The notes beneath the pieces were generated by a model. It did not search any database, was not told the origin of the DNA, and saw only the letters and a program-made list of their open reading frames with translations. From NCBI GenBank assembly GCA_945957335.1, contig CAMFLJ010000277.1:1-5092 (forward strand): a DNA stretch of 5,092 nucleotides, given 5' to 3'. This document shows, in pieces, positions 1 through 5,092 of the stretch. This DNA comes from an uncultured Actinomycetes bacterium (GTDB lineage: Bacteria > Actinomycetota > Acidimicrobiia > Acidimicrobiales > Acidimicrobilacustridaceae). The translations under genes and the position numbers were made by a program. Numbering within the stretch: the first letter of the stretch is position 1; every line of letters starts with the position of its first letter.

Positions 1-1001
1 CGCTCGACCACGCCCGGGTAGCGGGCGAAGCGGCGGGCCTGCTCGGCCCCCGAGCGCAGGTGGGCGCCGGCGGCGGCGGGCAGCCAGCCGTCGAGCTCGT
101 CGAGGCTGCGCCGGGCCCGGACCGCGGCGAGGGCGGTGGCGAGGGGGCGCTGGGCGGGGGCCGCGTAGTGGGCGTTGGTGGTGGCGACGGGGTCGACGCC
201 GAGGCGCAGGGCGAGCTGGGCCAGGGCGTCGTTACGGGCCGAGTCGAGCGGGTGGCCGTGGTCCCACAGCTCGACGGCGACGTGCTCGCGCCCGAAGGCC
301 TCGACCAGGCGGTGCAGCTCGGTGGTGGCGGCGTGGGGGCCGCGGGCCTCGAGGGCGGCGGCCACCGCGCCCTTGCGACAGCCGGTGAGCACCACCCAGT
401 GGCCGCGGTCGGCGGCCGGGGCGGCGGCGCCCCCGATGGCGGCGAGGTCGGCGAGGGTGGCCCGGGGGGCGCCCTTCTCGCCCCGGAGCTGGGCCTCGCT
501 CACCGCCCGGGCGAGCAGGGCGTAGCCGCGGGGGTCGCGGGCGACGACCACGAGGTGGCTCTCGCCGGTGCCCACGCCCGGGTCGGGGTCACCCACCGGC
601 ACGGCGGTGCGCCCGAGGGTGAGCTCGGTGCCGAAGATGGTGGGCAGGCCGATCTCGCGGGCGGCCTCGGCGAAGCGCACGACGCCGTAGAACCCGTCGT
701 GGTCGGTGAGGGCGAGGGCCTCGAGGCCCAGCCGGGCGGCCTCCTCGGCCAGCGCCTCGGGTGAGCAGGCGCCGTCGAGGAAGCTGAAGTTGGAGTGGCA
801 GTGCAGCTCGGCGTAGGGCACCGAGCCGCGGTGGCGCAGGAGGCCGGGAGCCTCGTAGGCCTGGCGCTTGCGCGACCACGCCGGGCTGTCGCCACCGTCG
901 CCCGGGAACCCGAAGGGGTCTCCGCGACCGGGGGTCGGGGAGCGGTCGGTGAGCGCCCGGTTCAGCTCCGGCCAGGTGACCGGTGGGTTCATCCACCCCA
1001 T
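1..1001 (-). CDS. dnaE2: Error-prone DNA polymerase DnaE2 (ImuC), N-terminal part, runs off left edge
   Basis: C-family polymerase alpha subunit used for mutagenic translesion synthesis after DNA damage, normally working with ImuB and ImuA'. The window holds 333 complete codons, about the first third of a protein that is usually near 1,050-1,100 residues. The N-terminus (MGW, then PPVTWPELNRAL) and the basic SRKRQAYEAPG stretch (43-53) match actinobacterial DnaE2. The PHP domain follows: ELHCHSNFSFLDGA (65-78, His67 and His69), LTDHDGFYG (98-106), GTEL (124-127), HLVVVA (149-154), TGCRKG (206-211), HGHPLD (248-253) and ATTNAHYA (273-280). The RARRSLDEL stretch (296-304) leads towards the palm, which lies outside the window. 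The ATG at 1001 is chosen over the ATG at 992 because family members begin MGW and the promoter places its start exactly there. No Shine-Dalgarno is visible. Transcription is probably LexA-controlled. The family is recognised with high confidence; the SOS role is known family biology, not shown directly. Confidence 0.95.
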   Translation of the reverse strand, partial: MGWMNPPVTWPELNRALTDRSPTPGRGDPFGFPGDGGDSPAWSRKRQAYEAPGLLRHRGSVPYAELHCHSNFSFLDGACSPEALAEEAARLGLEALALTDHDGFYGVVRFAEAAREIGLPTIFGTELTLGRTAVPVGDPDPGVGTGESHLVVVARDPRGYALLARAVSEAQLRGEKGAPRATLADLAAIGGAAAPAADRGHWVVLTGCRKGAVAAALEARGPHAATTELHRLVEAFGREHVAVELWDHGHPLDSARNDALAQLALRLGVDPVATTNAHYAAPAQRPLATALAAVRARRSLDELDGWLPAAAGAHLRSGAEQARRFARYPGVVE

Positions 1002-1007
1002 GGGCCG

Positions 1008-1036
1008 AGTGTACGAACACCTGTTCGATCACTCAA
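1008..1036 (-). promoter_or_regulatory. dnaE2 promoter, sigma70-like, predicted leaderless transcript
   Basis: Read on the minus strand, TTGAGT (1036-1031) is a good -35 and TACACT (1013-1008) a good -10 (TANNNT), separated by exactly 17 bases. Six bases follow the -10 before the A of the ATG at 1001, which is the normal distance to a transcription start. The mRNA is therefore predicted to begin at or next to the start codon, which agrees with the absence of a ribosome-binding site. The LexA box fills most of the spacer. Start-site mapping would be needed to confirm this. Confidence 0.75.
1014..1027. promoter_or_regulatory. LexA operator (SOS box) of dnaE2
   Basis: The sequence CGAACACCTGTTCG is an inverted repeat CGAAC-N4-GTTCG with perfect 5-bp arms, matching the actinobacterial/Gram-positive LexA consensus (GAAC-N4-GTTC core). 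It ends 12 bases upstream of the dnaE2 ATG and lies wholly inside the -35/-10 spacer, so bound LexA would block RNA polymerase. dnaE2 is a classic SOS gene, which supports the reading. No second copy of this operator was seen elsewhere in the window. Confidence 0.93.
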
Positions 1037-1072
1037 CCGCGATGGGCCACGGGCCCGGAAGGCCGCTCCGCC

Positions 1073-3673
1073 CTAGGCGACGACCCGGCAGCCCAGCAGG
1101 GCGTTGCCGCCCGCGCCGGCGTTGATCCCGTAGGCGCACACCGTGGCACCGCTCGGCACCGCACCCGACGAGGTGGCGGCGAAGCCGTGGGCGGGCCCCC
1201 ACCCCGGCAGCACCGAGCCGACGTCGGAGCGGGTGAGGTCGGCGGTGGTGGCGAGGAAGGTGGGTGCCTGGCCCGGGACGGTCATGTAGACGTGCACGGC
1301 GATCGGTGCGGCCGTGTCCCAGTCGAGGGCCCACCCGGCCACCGTGATCGTGCCGTTGCCGTTGCGGACGGCCAGGTCGAGCGACCCCACCGGGCTGCCC
1401 GTCGGCACCGTCACCGAGCGGCACCCGATGGTGGAGTTGGCCCCACCGCCGACGTTGATCCCGTACGCGCACACGGTGTGCGAGCCGGGCGGGACGGTGA
1501 CCGCGCCGTTGAACGCGTGGTTGCCGCCGTAGGGCCCGAAGAACGAGGCGATGTCGCCGCGGTACCCGCTGGCGGTGAAGGCCGCCCCGATCGAGTCGAC
1601 GTAGACGTGGACGGCGATCGGGTCGGCGGTGTCGGGGTCGATCGCCCAGCCACCCACGACCACCTTGCCCGGTGCGGCGTAGGCCACGTCGAGGCTGCCG
1701 ATCGGCGGGCCGGTGGGCACCGTCACCGTGCGGCAGCCCAGGCCCGCGTTGGCACCCAGGGTGCCCACGGCGTTGATGGCGTAGACGCACACGGCGTGGG
1801 TGCCGCCGGTGACGGGGATCGAGGTGAAGAAGCCGTGGAGGTCGCCGTAGCCGAAGGCGGCGTCGACGTCGGGGCGCGAGCCGTCGGCCGTGATGGCGCT
1901 GCCCACGCCGTCGACGTAGACGTGCACCGCGATGGGCGCCGAGGTCTCCGGGTCGATCGCCCAGCCCGCCACGACCACGGCGCCGGGCGCGGGCCCGGCC
2001 AAGTCGAGCGAGCCGAAGGGCACGGTGCCCGCGATCGCCTTGGGTGCGGCGCTCACCGCGGTGCCCGCGCCGCCGTTGCCGAACTGGTCCTTGGCGACGA
2101 CGCGGAACGAGTACGACGCACCGTTCGTCAGGCCGTTGATGCGGCACGTCAGCCCCGAGGTGGTGCACGAGGCGCCACCGGGCGAGGCGGTGACGGTGTA
2201 GGAGGTGACGGCCAGGTCGGAGCCGAGGTAGCCCGGCGGCTGCCACGACAGGGTCACCGCCCCGAACGAGGGCGCGGCCGCCAGGGCCCTGACGTCGCCG
2301 GGCAGCTGGAGGATCGCCGAGTCGAGCTGCACCTCGGGCAGCCCGAACACCCCGGTCGAGACGGTGGTGCCGGTGGCCCGCAGGCGGTCTACGACGGTGT
2401 CGACCGACGCCGACGGGTTGGCCTGGCGCATCACCGCGATCGAGCCGACCACCACCGGGGTGGCCATCGACGTGCCCGACATGACGCCGTAGGACGAGCC
2501 GGTGATCGACGAGGTCATGGCCGAACCGGGGGCGAGCAGCGTCGTGAAGGTGCTGATGTTGCTGAACCCGGCCACCGAGCCGGCGCCGTTGGTGGCGGCC
2601 ACGCTCACCGCCGAGGTGATGCAGGCCGGCGACGAGATGCTGGTGCGCGAGCCGTTGTTGCCGGCGGCCACCACGGGCACGACGCCGTGCGAGCGGAGCG
2701 CGGCGAACACGGTCGAGACCGTCGGGCTCGCCGCGTTGCACGTGGCGTTGTAGAGGCCACCACCGAGGCTCATGTTGACCGCGTCGAGCGTGGCGGTGAG
2801 CGGGTCGCCCGCCTGGCGGAGGCCGTCGAGCCAGGTGAGGGCGTCGACGATGTCGCTGTCGAACGCCACCAGGCACGGGGGCGGTCCACCGCACACACCG
2901 GACGTGGTGCCCTTGCTGAAGATCTTGACGGCGATGAGCGAGGCACCCGGCGCGGTGCCCGTGAGGGTGGAGGAACCGGTGAGCTGGGTGCCCACGGCCA
3001 ACCCCGACACGTGGGTGCCGTGGTCGCAGCCGGGGATGCCCGAGCAGGGGGTGGCGGTGCCGGCGCCGTGGGCTTCGGTGGCCCCGCCCGGGCAGAGGCT
3101 CTCGACCCCGACCGAGTTCGACGAGAAGCACGCCTGGCCGATGACCCGGCCGCCGAGGAACGGGTGGTCGACCTGCACGCCGGCGTCGAGCACCGCGACG
3201 GTGCGGCCCGTGCCGTCGTAGCCCGCGACCCGCGGCGCGGCGACGCCGATGGCGGTGGGCCACGAGTCGTCGGCCACCCGGTTGACCTTGTCCTCGACGA
3301 CCTGGGTGACGCCGGGGACGGACCGCAGGGCATCGAGGCCGGCGGCGTCGACGGTGGCCACGACCTGCTTGGCGGCGCCGGCGCTCACGTCGCTGATCGA
3401 GTCGGGCGCCGCGGTGGCGACGTCGCCGGCCACCTGCTCACCGGCGACGGTGGTGACGGCCACGACTCGCACCTCGCCCTTGGCCGCCTTGGCCTCGAGC
3501 CCCGGTGCGACCGGGGCCGGTGCCGCGGAGGGAGCGGGGGCGGGCGCCGCGGCGGCGGGCGCGGCCACCGAGGCCACACCGACGAGGGAGAGGCCCGCCA
3601 GCATCGCGATCACCGCCAGCGCCCCGACCATGGCCCGCGGACGACGCAGCATCGGGGCCGGGGGCTTCACCAC
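1073..3673 (-). CDS. Secreted subtilisin-like serine protease (S8) with FN3-like domain and three C-terminal repeats
   Basis: Exported endopeptidase of 866 residues. A basic N-terminus (LRRPR, 9-13) precedes a hydrophobic core (about 14-37) and an AxA-type cleavage region near 40-43, followed by an Ala/Pro linker. Residues about 66-135 look like an I9-type inhibitory propeptide. The S8 catalytic domain (about 138-455) has Asp163 in AVLDAGVQVDHP, His218 in DHGTHVSG, the oxyanion Asn339 in AAGNNG and nucleophile Ser402 in SGTSMATP, so it should be active. Eight cysteines in this domain suggest disulfides. Residues about 458-546 resemble a fibronectin type III domain, and 553-866 are three tandem repeats. 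There is no sorting signal or C-terminal membrane segment. The start is GTG at 3673; GTG at 3670 or ATG at 3652 would still leave a signal peptide. It is divergent from the phosphoesterase and lies 71 bases upstream of dnaE2. The substrate is unknown. Confidence 0.93.
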   Translation of the reverse strand: MVKPPAPMLRRPRAMVGALAVIAMLAGLSLVGVASVAAPAAAAPAPAPSAAPAPVAPGLEAKAAKGEVRVVAVTTVAGEQVAGDVATAAPDSISDVSAGAAKQVVATVDAAGLDALRSVPGVTQVVEDKVNRVADDSWPTAIGVAAPRVAGYDGTGRTVAVLDAGVQVDHPFLGGRVIGQACFSSNSVGVESLCPGGATEAHGAGTATPCSGIPGCDHGTHVSGLAVGTQLTGSSTLTGTAPGASLIAVKIFSKGTTSGVCGGPPPCLVAFDSDIVDALTWLDGLRQAGDPLTATLDAVNMSLGGGLYNATCNAASPTVSTVFAALRSHGVVPVVAAGNNGSRTSISSPACITSAVSVAATNGAGSVAGFSNISTFTTLLAPGSAMTSSITGSSYGVMSGTSMATPVVVGSIAVMRQANPSASVDTVVDRLRATGTTVSTGVFGLPEVQLDSAILQLPGDVRALAAAPSFGAVTLSWQPPGYLGSDLAVTSYTVTASPGGASCTTSGLTCRINGLTNGASYSFRVVAKDQFGNGGAGTAVSAAPKAIAGTVPFGSLDLAGPAPGAVVVAGWAIDPETSAPIAVHVYVDGVGSAITADGSRPDVDAAFGYGDLHGFFTSIPVTGGTHAVCVYAINAVGTLGANAGLGCRTVTVPTGPPIGSLDVAYAAPGKVVVGGWAIDPDTADPIAVHVYVDSIGAAFTASGYRGDIASFFGPYGGNHAFNGAVTVPPGSHTVCAYGINVGGGANSTIGCRSVTVPTGSPVGSLDLAVRNGNGTITVAGWALDWDTAAPIAVHVYMTVPGQAPTFLATTADLTRSDVGSVLPGWGPAHGFAATSSGAVPSGATVCAYGINAGAGGNALLGCRVVA
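1076..1390 (-). repeat. Protease C-terminal repeat 3 (residues 762-866), divergent
   Basis: Third copy, beginning GSLDL 104 residues after the second and ending at the protein C-terminus. It keeps AGWALDWDT, PIAVHVYM and the Cys pair (Cys846, Cys862). It has Trp for Pro in the DPD/DPE position and a longer insertion after VHVYM, so it is the least similar of the three. Confidence 0.82.
1391..1702 (-). repeat. Protease C-terminal repeat 2 (residues 658-761)
   Basis: Second copy of the module, beginning GSLDV 105 residues after the first. It keeps GGWAIDPDT, PIAVHVYVDS and the Cys pair (Cys735, Cys751). The connecting TVPTG segment is the same as that ending repeat 1, which marks the repeat boundary. 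Confidence 0.85.
1703..2017 (-). repeat. Protease C-terminal repeat 1 (residues 553-657)
   Basis: First of three tandem protein repeats of about 104 residues. It has the block order GSLDL, VVVAGWAIDPET, PIAVHVYVDG, GYGDLHGFF, then Cys629 in HAVCVYAIN and Cys647 in GLGCRTV. The Cys pair recurs in every copy and probably forms a disulfide. The pattern looks like a beta-sandwich adhesion or spacer module common in actinobacterial secreted proteins; I do not know an accepted function. Confidence 0.85.
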
Positions 3674-3742
3674 GCCAGCCTACCGACGCGCCCGTCGCGC
3701 TCTCGGTCGCTCCCCGGCCGCAGCACGCGCGACCATCGGGGC
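3674..3742. promoter_or_regulatory. Divergent intergenic region between protease and phosphoesterase genes
   Basis: These 69 bases must hold both start signals. On the minus strand TAGGCT (3682-3677) could be a -10; it sits 6 bases before the GTG at 3670, the same geometry as at dnaE2 and a hint that the true protease start is 3670. On the plus strand GACCAT (3731-3736) is a weaker -10 candidate exactly 6 bases before the ATG at 3743. Neither has a convincing -35, and no inverted repeat of operator quality was seen. This is a weak, pattern-based call. Confidence 0.3.
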
Positions 3743-4261
3743 ATGTCGGGTGCAGGCACGCTCCGGGTCGCCGTCGTCGGCGACACCCACCTCCGCGGCG
3801 GGCTCGACCGGCTCCCGCCGGCGGTGGTCGAGCGGATCGAGGCGTCCGACGTGGTGCTCCACACCGGCGACGTGCTCGATGGCGACACCCTCGACGCCTT
3901 CGCCGCCCTCGTGGGCGACCGCCCGTTCCACGCGGTGCTCGGCAACAACGACCACGAGCTGGTCCGCCGGCTGCCCGACCGCCTCGAGCTCGAGCTCGCC
4001 GGCGTCCGGGTGGCGATGGTGCACGACTCGGGGCTGAGCGCCGGCCGGGCCGGGCGGATGCGGCGCTGGTTCCCCACCGCCGACGTGGTCGTGTCCGGCC
4101 ACAGCCACGAGCCGTGGGCGGTCGAGGGCCTCGACGGCCAGCTGCTGTTCAACCCCGGCTCGGCCGTGCAGCGGCGCCGCCAGCCCCACCGCACCATGGG
4201 CGCGCTCGAGCTGGCGGCCGGGCGGGTGACGGCCGCGGAGATCGTCGTCGTCGACGACTGA
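3743..4261 (+). CDS. YfcE/MJ0936-type metallophosphoesterase
   Basis: Small calcineurin-like phosphoesterase of 172 residues, a typical length for the single-domain YfcE group; members hydrolyse phosphodiesters using two metal ions, and the physiological substrate is usually unknown. Metal-ligand motifs occur in order: GDTH (13-16, Asp14 and His16), HTGDVLDG (40-47, Asp43), GNNDH (67-71, Asn69), VHD (93-95, His94) and GHSH (119-122), followed by the family's FNPGS (136-140). The usual HG of the fourth motif is His-Asp here. There is no signal peptide or membrane segment, so it is cytoplasmic. The start is the ATG at 3743, because the reading frame upstream is only open antisense to the protease gene. 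A GGGG tract lies just before the ATG and is at best a poor ribosome-binding site. It is the only plus-strand gene, ending tail to tail with the next gene 3 bases away. Confidence 0.92.
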   Translation: MSGAGTLRVAVVGDTHLRGGLDRLPPAVVERIEASDVVLHTGDVLDGDTLDAFAALVGDRPFHAVLGNNDHELVRRLPDRLELELAGVRVAMVHDSGLSAGRAGRMRRWFPTADVVVSGHSHEPWAVEGLDGQLLFNPGSAVQRRRQPHRTMGALELAAGRVTAAEIVVVDD

Positions 4262-4264
4262 GCC

Positions 4265-4783
4265 TCAGACCTCGACCGGGTGCAGGGCGTCGAAGAACGC
4301 CCGGCTGTGATCGACCATGTGCTCGGCCTGGAACTGCCAGTGCTCGCCGCTGTGGAGGTCGGTCACCGTGAGCGTGTGGTAGTCGACCATGTTGCGGACC
4401 TCGAGGGTCACGTCGGCCCGGTCGAGGGCGAAGATCGCCTCGCCGGCGCCGGTGTGGAGGCCGTGGTGCAGGTGCCAGCCGTAGAGGCGCGTCTCCGACA
4501 CGGCGAGGAGCGACTCGAAGGTCAGCGTGTTCTCGGTGGCCGAGCCGTCGACGTGGCCGCCGGCGTGCTTCTCGGCGATCTTGGCCGCGGCGAGCTCGCC
4601 GGCCACGCCGAGGACGGCGCCGCCGAGGCCGCCACCGGCCAGGTGGCCGATCGCCTCTCCACCCACGAAGCCGCCCGCCATGGCGCCTCGGGCGCCCTTC
4701 GGCTGGAACGCCGCGGCGGCGATGATCGTGTCGGTGTCGCCGACGGCCGCCTGGGCCCGGGCGACGAGGCTCTTCTCGCTCAT
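4265..4783 (-). CDS. Unrecognised protein with glycine-rich segment and PH-like C-terminal half
   Basis: A 172-residue protein I cannot assign to a named family. Residues about 31-66 are rich in Gly/Ala with repeated GG and GxxxG spacings (AMAGGFVGGEAIG, then GGGLGGAVLGVAGE), like glycine-zipper segments that pack in or on membranes. Residues about 84-168 alternate beta-type stretches, including LLAVSETRLYGW, IFALDRADVTLEV, HTLTVTDLHSGEHWQF and a final helix SRAFFDAL. That order resembles bacterial PH-like domains (a ligand-independent guess from pattern). There is no signal peptide. The ATG at 4783 is chosen because a strong GAGGGAG lies just upstream; the frame is open further, but only into non-coding and adapter sequence. 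It is on the same strand as the imuB-like gene, 113 bases downstream of it. The reading frame and start are well supported; function is not. Confidence 0.8.
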   Translation of the reverse strand: MSEKSLVARAQAAVGDTDTIIAAAAFQPKGARGAMAGGFVGGEAIGHLAGGGLGGAVLGVAGELAAAKIAEKHAGGHVDGSATENTLTFESLLAVSETRLYGWHLHHGLHTGAGEAIFALDRADVTLEVRNMVDYHTLTVTDLHSGEHWQFQAEHMVDHSRAFFDALHPVEV

Positions 4784-4896
4784 GGTCTCCCTCGAGGGGT
4801 GCGTGCCGTGTCCCTGCCGCACGGCGGTCCCGGAGTCATCGGCGCGATCGTGAGCCGACTTCAGTCCCGACCCGGGCGCCGACCGGATCGGCCTCG
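4784..4896. other. Intergenic gap downstream of the imuB-like gene
   Basis: 113 bases between the imuB-like stop codon and the next gene. A short perfect inverted repeat GCCGA-N5-TCGGC (4878-4892) begins 4 bases after the stop codon. It could be a weak hairpin but has no T-run, so it is not called a terminator. No LexA box or convincing promoter was found, so co-transcription of the two genes is possible but unproven. Confidence 0.4.
4787..4793 (-). promoter_or_regulatory. Ribosome-binding site fixing the start at 4783
   Basis: GAGGGAG on the minus strand, 3 bases before the ATG (6 if the GAGG part pairs). It is the clearest Shine-Dalgarno in the window and decides the start of the 172-residue protein against the longer open frame, which continues into the adapter. 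Confidence 0.7.
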
Positions 4897-5057
4897 TCAG
4901 TCGTAGAGGCCCTCGACCGCCCACCGGCCGCCCTCGACGTGGACGAGCACTGCCCGGCCGTCGGCCAGCTGCAGCTGGAGGCGGGCCCGGCGACGGTGGC
5001 CCTCCCGGTCCCACCAGCGCTCGTCGACCGGCCACGGCCCGGCCCACGCCACCACCT
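4897..5057 (-). CDS. imuB: C-terminal tail of ImuB-like Y-family polymerase, truncated by contig end
   Basis: Only the last 52 residues are present. They read VVAWAGPWPVDERWWD (1-16 of the fragment), then RRRARLQLQLADGRAVLVHV (21-40), then GGRWAVEGLYD and the stop. The GPWPVDERWWD motif followed by a short beta-rich segment and a terminal GRW..EGLYD is characteristic of the C-terminus of actinobacterial ImuB, the pseudo-polymerase that tethers DnaE2 to the sliding clamp. The polymerase-like body and clamp-binding motif lie outside the window. The 5' end is cut by adapter sequence at 5058, and the frame meets a TAA within the adapter, so the break is artificial, not a pseudogene. A dnaE2 gene in the same window supports the call. 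A different Y-family protein with the same tail domain is the main alternative. Confidence 0.8.
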
Positions 5058-5092
5058 CTGTCTCTTATACACATCTCCGAGCCCACGAGACT
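5058..5092. other. Illumina Nextera adapter (sequencing artefact)
   Basis: Positions 5058-5076 are the 19-base Tn5 mosaic end (CTGTCTCTTATACACATCT) and 5077-5091 are CCGAGCCCACGAGAC, the rest of the Nextera read-2 adapter. Position 5092 is one more base, possibly the index. The AT-rich run contrasts sharply with the genome. Translated on the minus strand it gives the N-termini MGSEMCIRDR and MYKRQ, which are artefacts. It should be trimmed before any annotation. Confidence 0.98.

Noticed and set aside
60..764. A 234-codon Gly-rich open frame on the plus strand.
   Set aside because: It is antisense to dnaE2, whose frame matches a known family throughout.
1044..1056. GGGCC-ACG-GGCCC inverted repeat between the protease stop codon and the dnaE2 promoter, as a terminator.
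   Set aside because: The stem is only 5 bp with a 3-base loop and no T-run follows; in sequence this GC-rich such hairpins arise by chance.
1029..3263. A 744-codon Arg/His-rich open frame on the minus strand.
   Set aside because: It is a shifted-frame shadow of the protease gene; it has no domain motif and an implausible Arg content.
983..4261. A 1,092-codon open frame on the plus strand ending with the phosphoesterase.
   Set aside because: Only the last 172 codons are real. The rest is antisense to the protease gene, is full of Gly/Arg/Asp low-complexity sequence, and is open because of extreme GC3. The protease frame carries clear catalytic motifs.
1..5057. CRISPR arrays, tRNA or rRNA genes, insertion sequences, attachment sites.
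   Set aside because: No short direct-repeat array, tRNA cloverleaf, rRNA-like segment, transposase motif or terminal inverted repeat was found on reading both strands. The only repeats are the protein modules in the protease.
4784..5086. N-terminal extension of the 172-residue protein, beginning MGSEMCIRDR.
   Set aside because: The start lies in Nextera adapter, the extension is low-complexity and overlaps the imuB-like tail, and a strong ribosome-binding site supports the ATG at 4783.

Overview
The window looks like the end of a contig from a high-GC actinobacterium. The GC content is very high, almost every codon ends in G or C, and the DnaE2 N-terminus and SOS operator are of actinobacterial type. 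The secreted-protein repeats beginning GSLD and containing GWA(I/L)D would fit Acidimicrobiia or a relative, but that placement is inference. The last 35 bases are not genomic. Positions 5058-5091 are the Illumina Nextera transposon-end/adapter sequence, so the contig really ends at about 5057.

Layout, right to left because most genes are on the minus strand. (1) 4897-5057: the last 52 residues of a protein whose tail matches ImuB, the catalytically inactive Y-family polymerase of the mutasome. (2) 4265-4783: an unrecognised 172-residue protein with a glycine-rich, possibly membrane-associated segment and a C-terminal half resembling a bacterial PH-like domain. (3) 3743-4261, plus strand: a compact 172-residue YfcE/MJ0936-type metallophosphoesterase. 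(4) 1073-3673: an 866-residue secreted subtilisin-like (S8) protease with signal peptide, propeptide, intact Asp/His/Ser triad, one fibronectin type III-like domain and three tandem repeats of about 104 residues. (5) 1-1001: the first 333 residues of DnaE2 (ImuC), the error-prone C-family polymerase, running off the left edge.

The main biological point is the pairing of an imuB tail and a dnaE2 head on the same strand, about 3.9 kb apart, with three apparently unrelated genes between them, one in the opposite direction. ImuB and DnaE2 act together in damage-induced mutagenesis. Here dnaE2 cannot simply be read through from imuB, and it has its own very legible promoter. A perfect LexA palindrome (1014-1027) lies inside the 17-bp spacer between a TTGAGT -35 and a TACACT -10. 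The predicted transcription start falls on the A of the dnaE2 ATG, which predicts a leaderless SOS-induced mRNA. The protease, phosphoesterase and PH-like protein have no evident functional tie to the mutasome.
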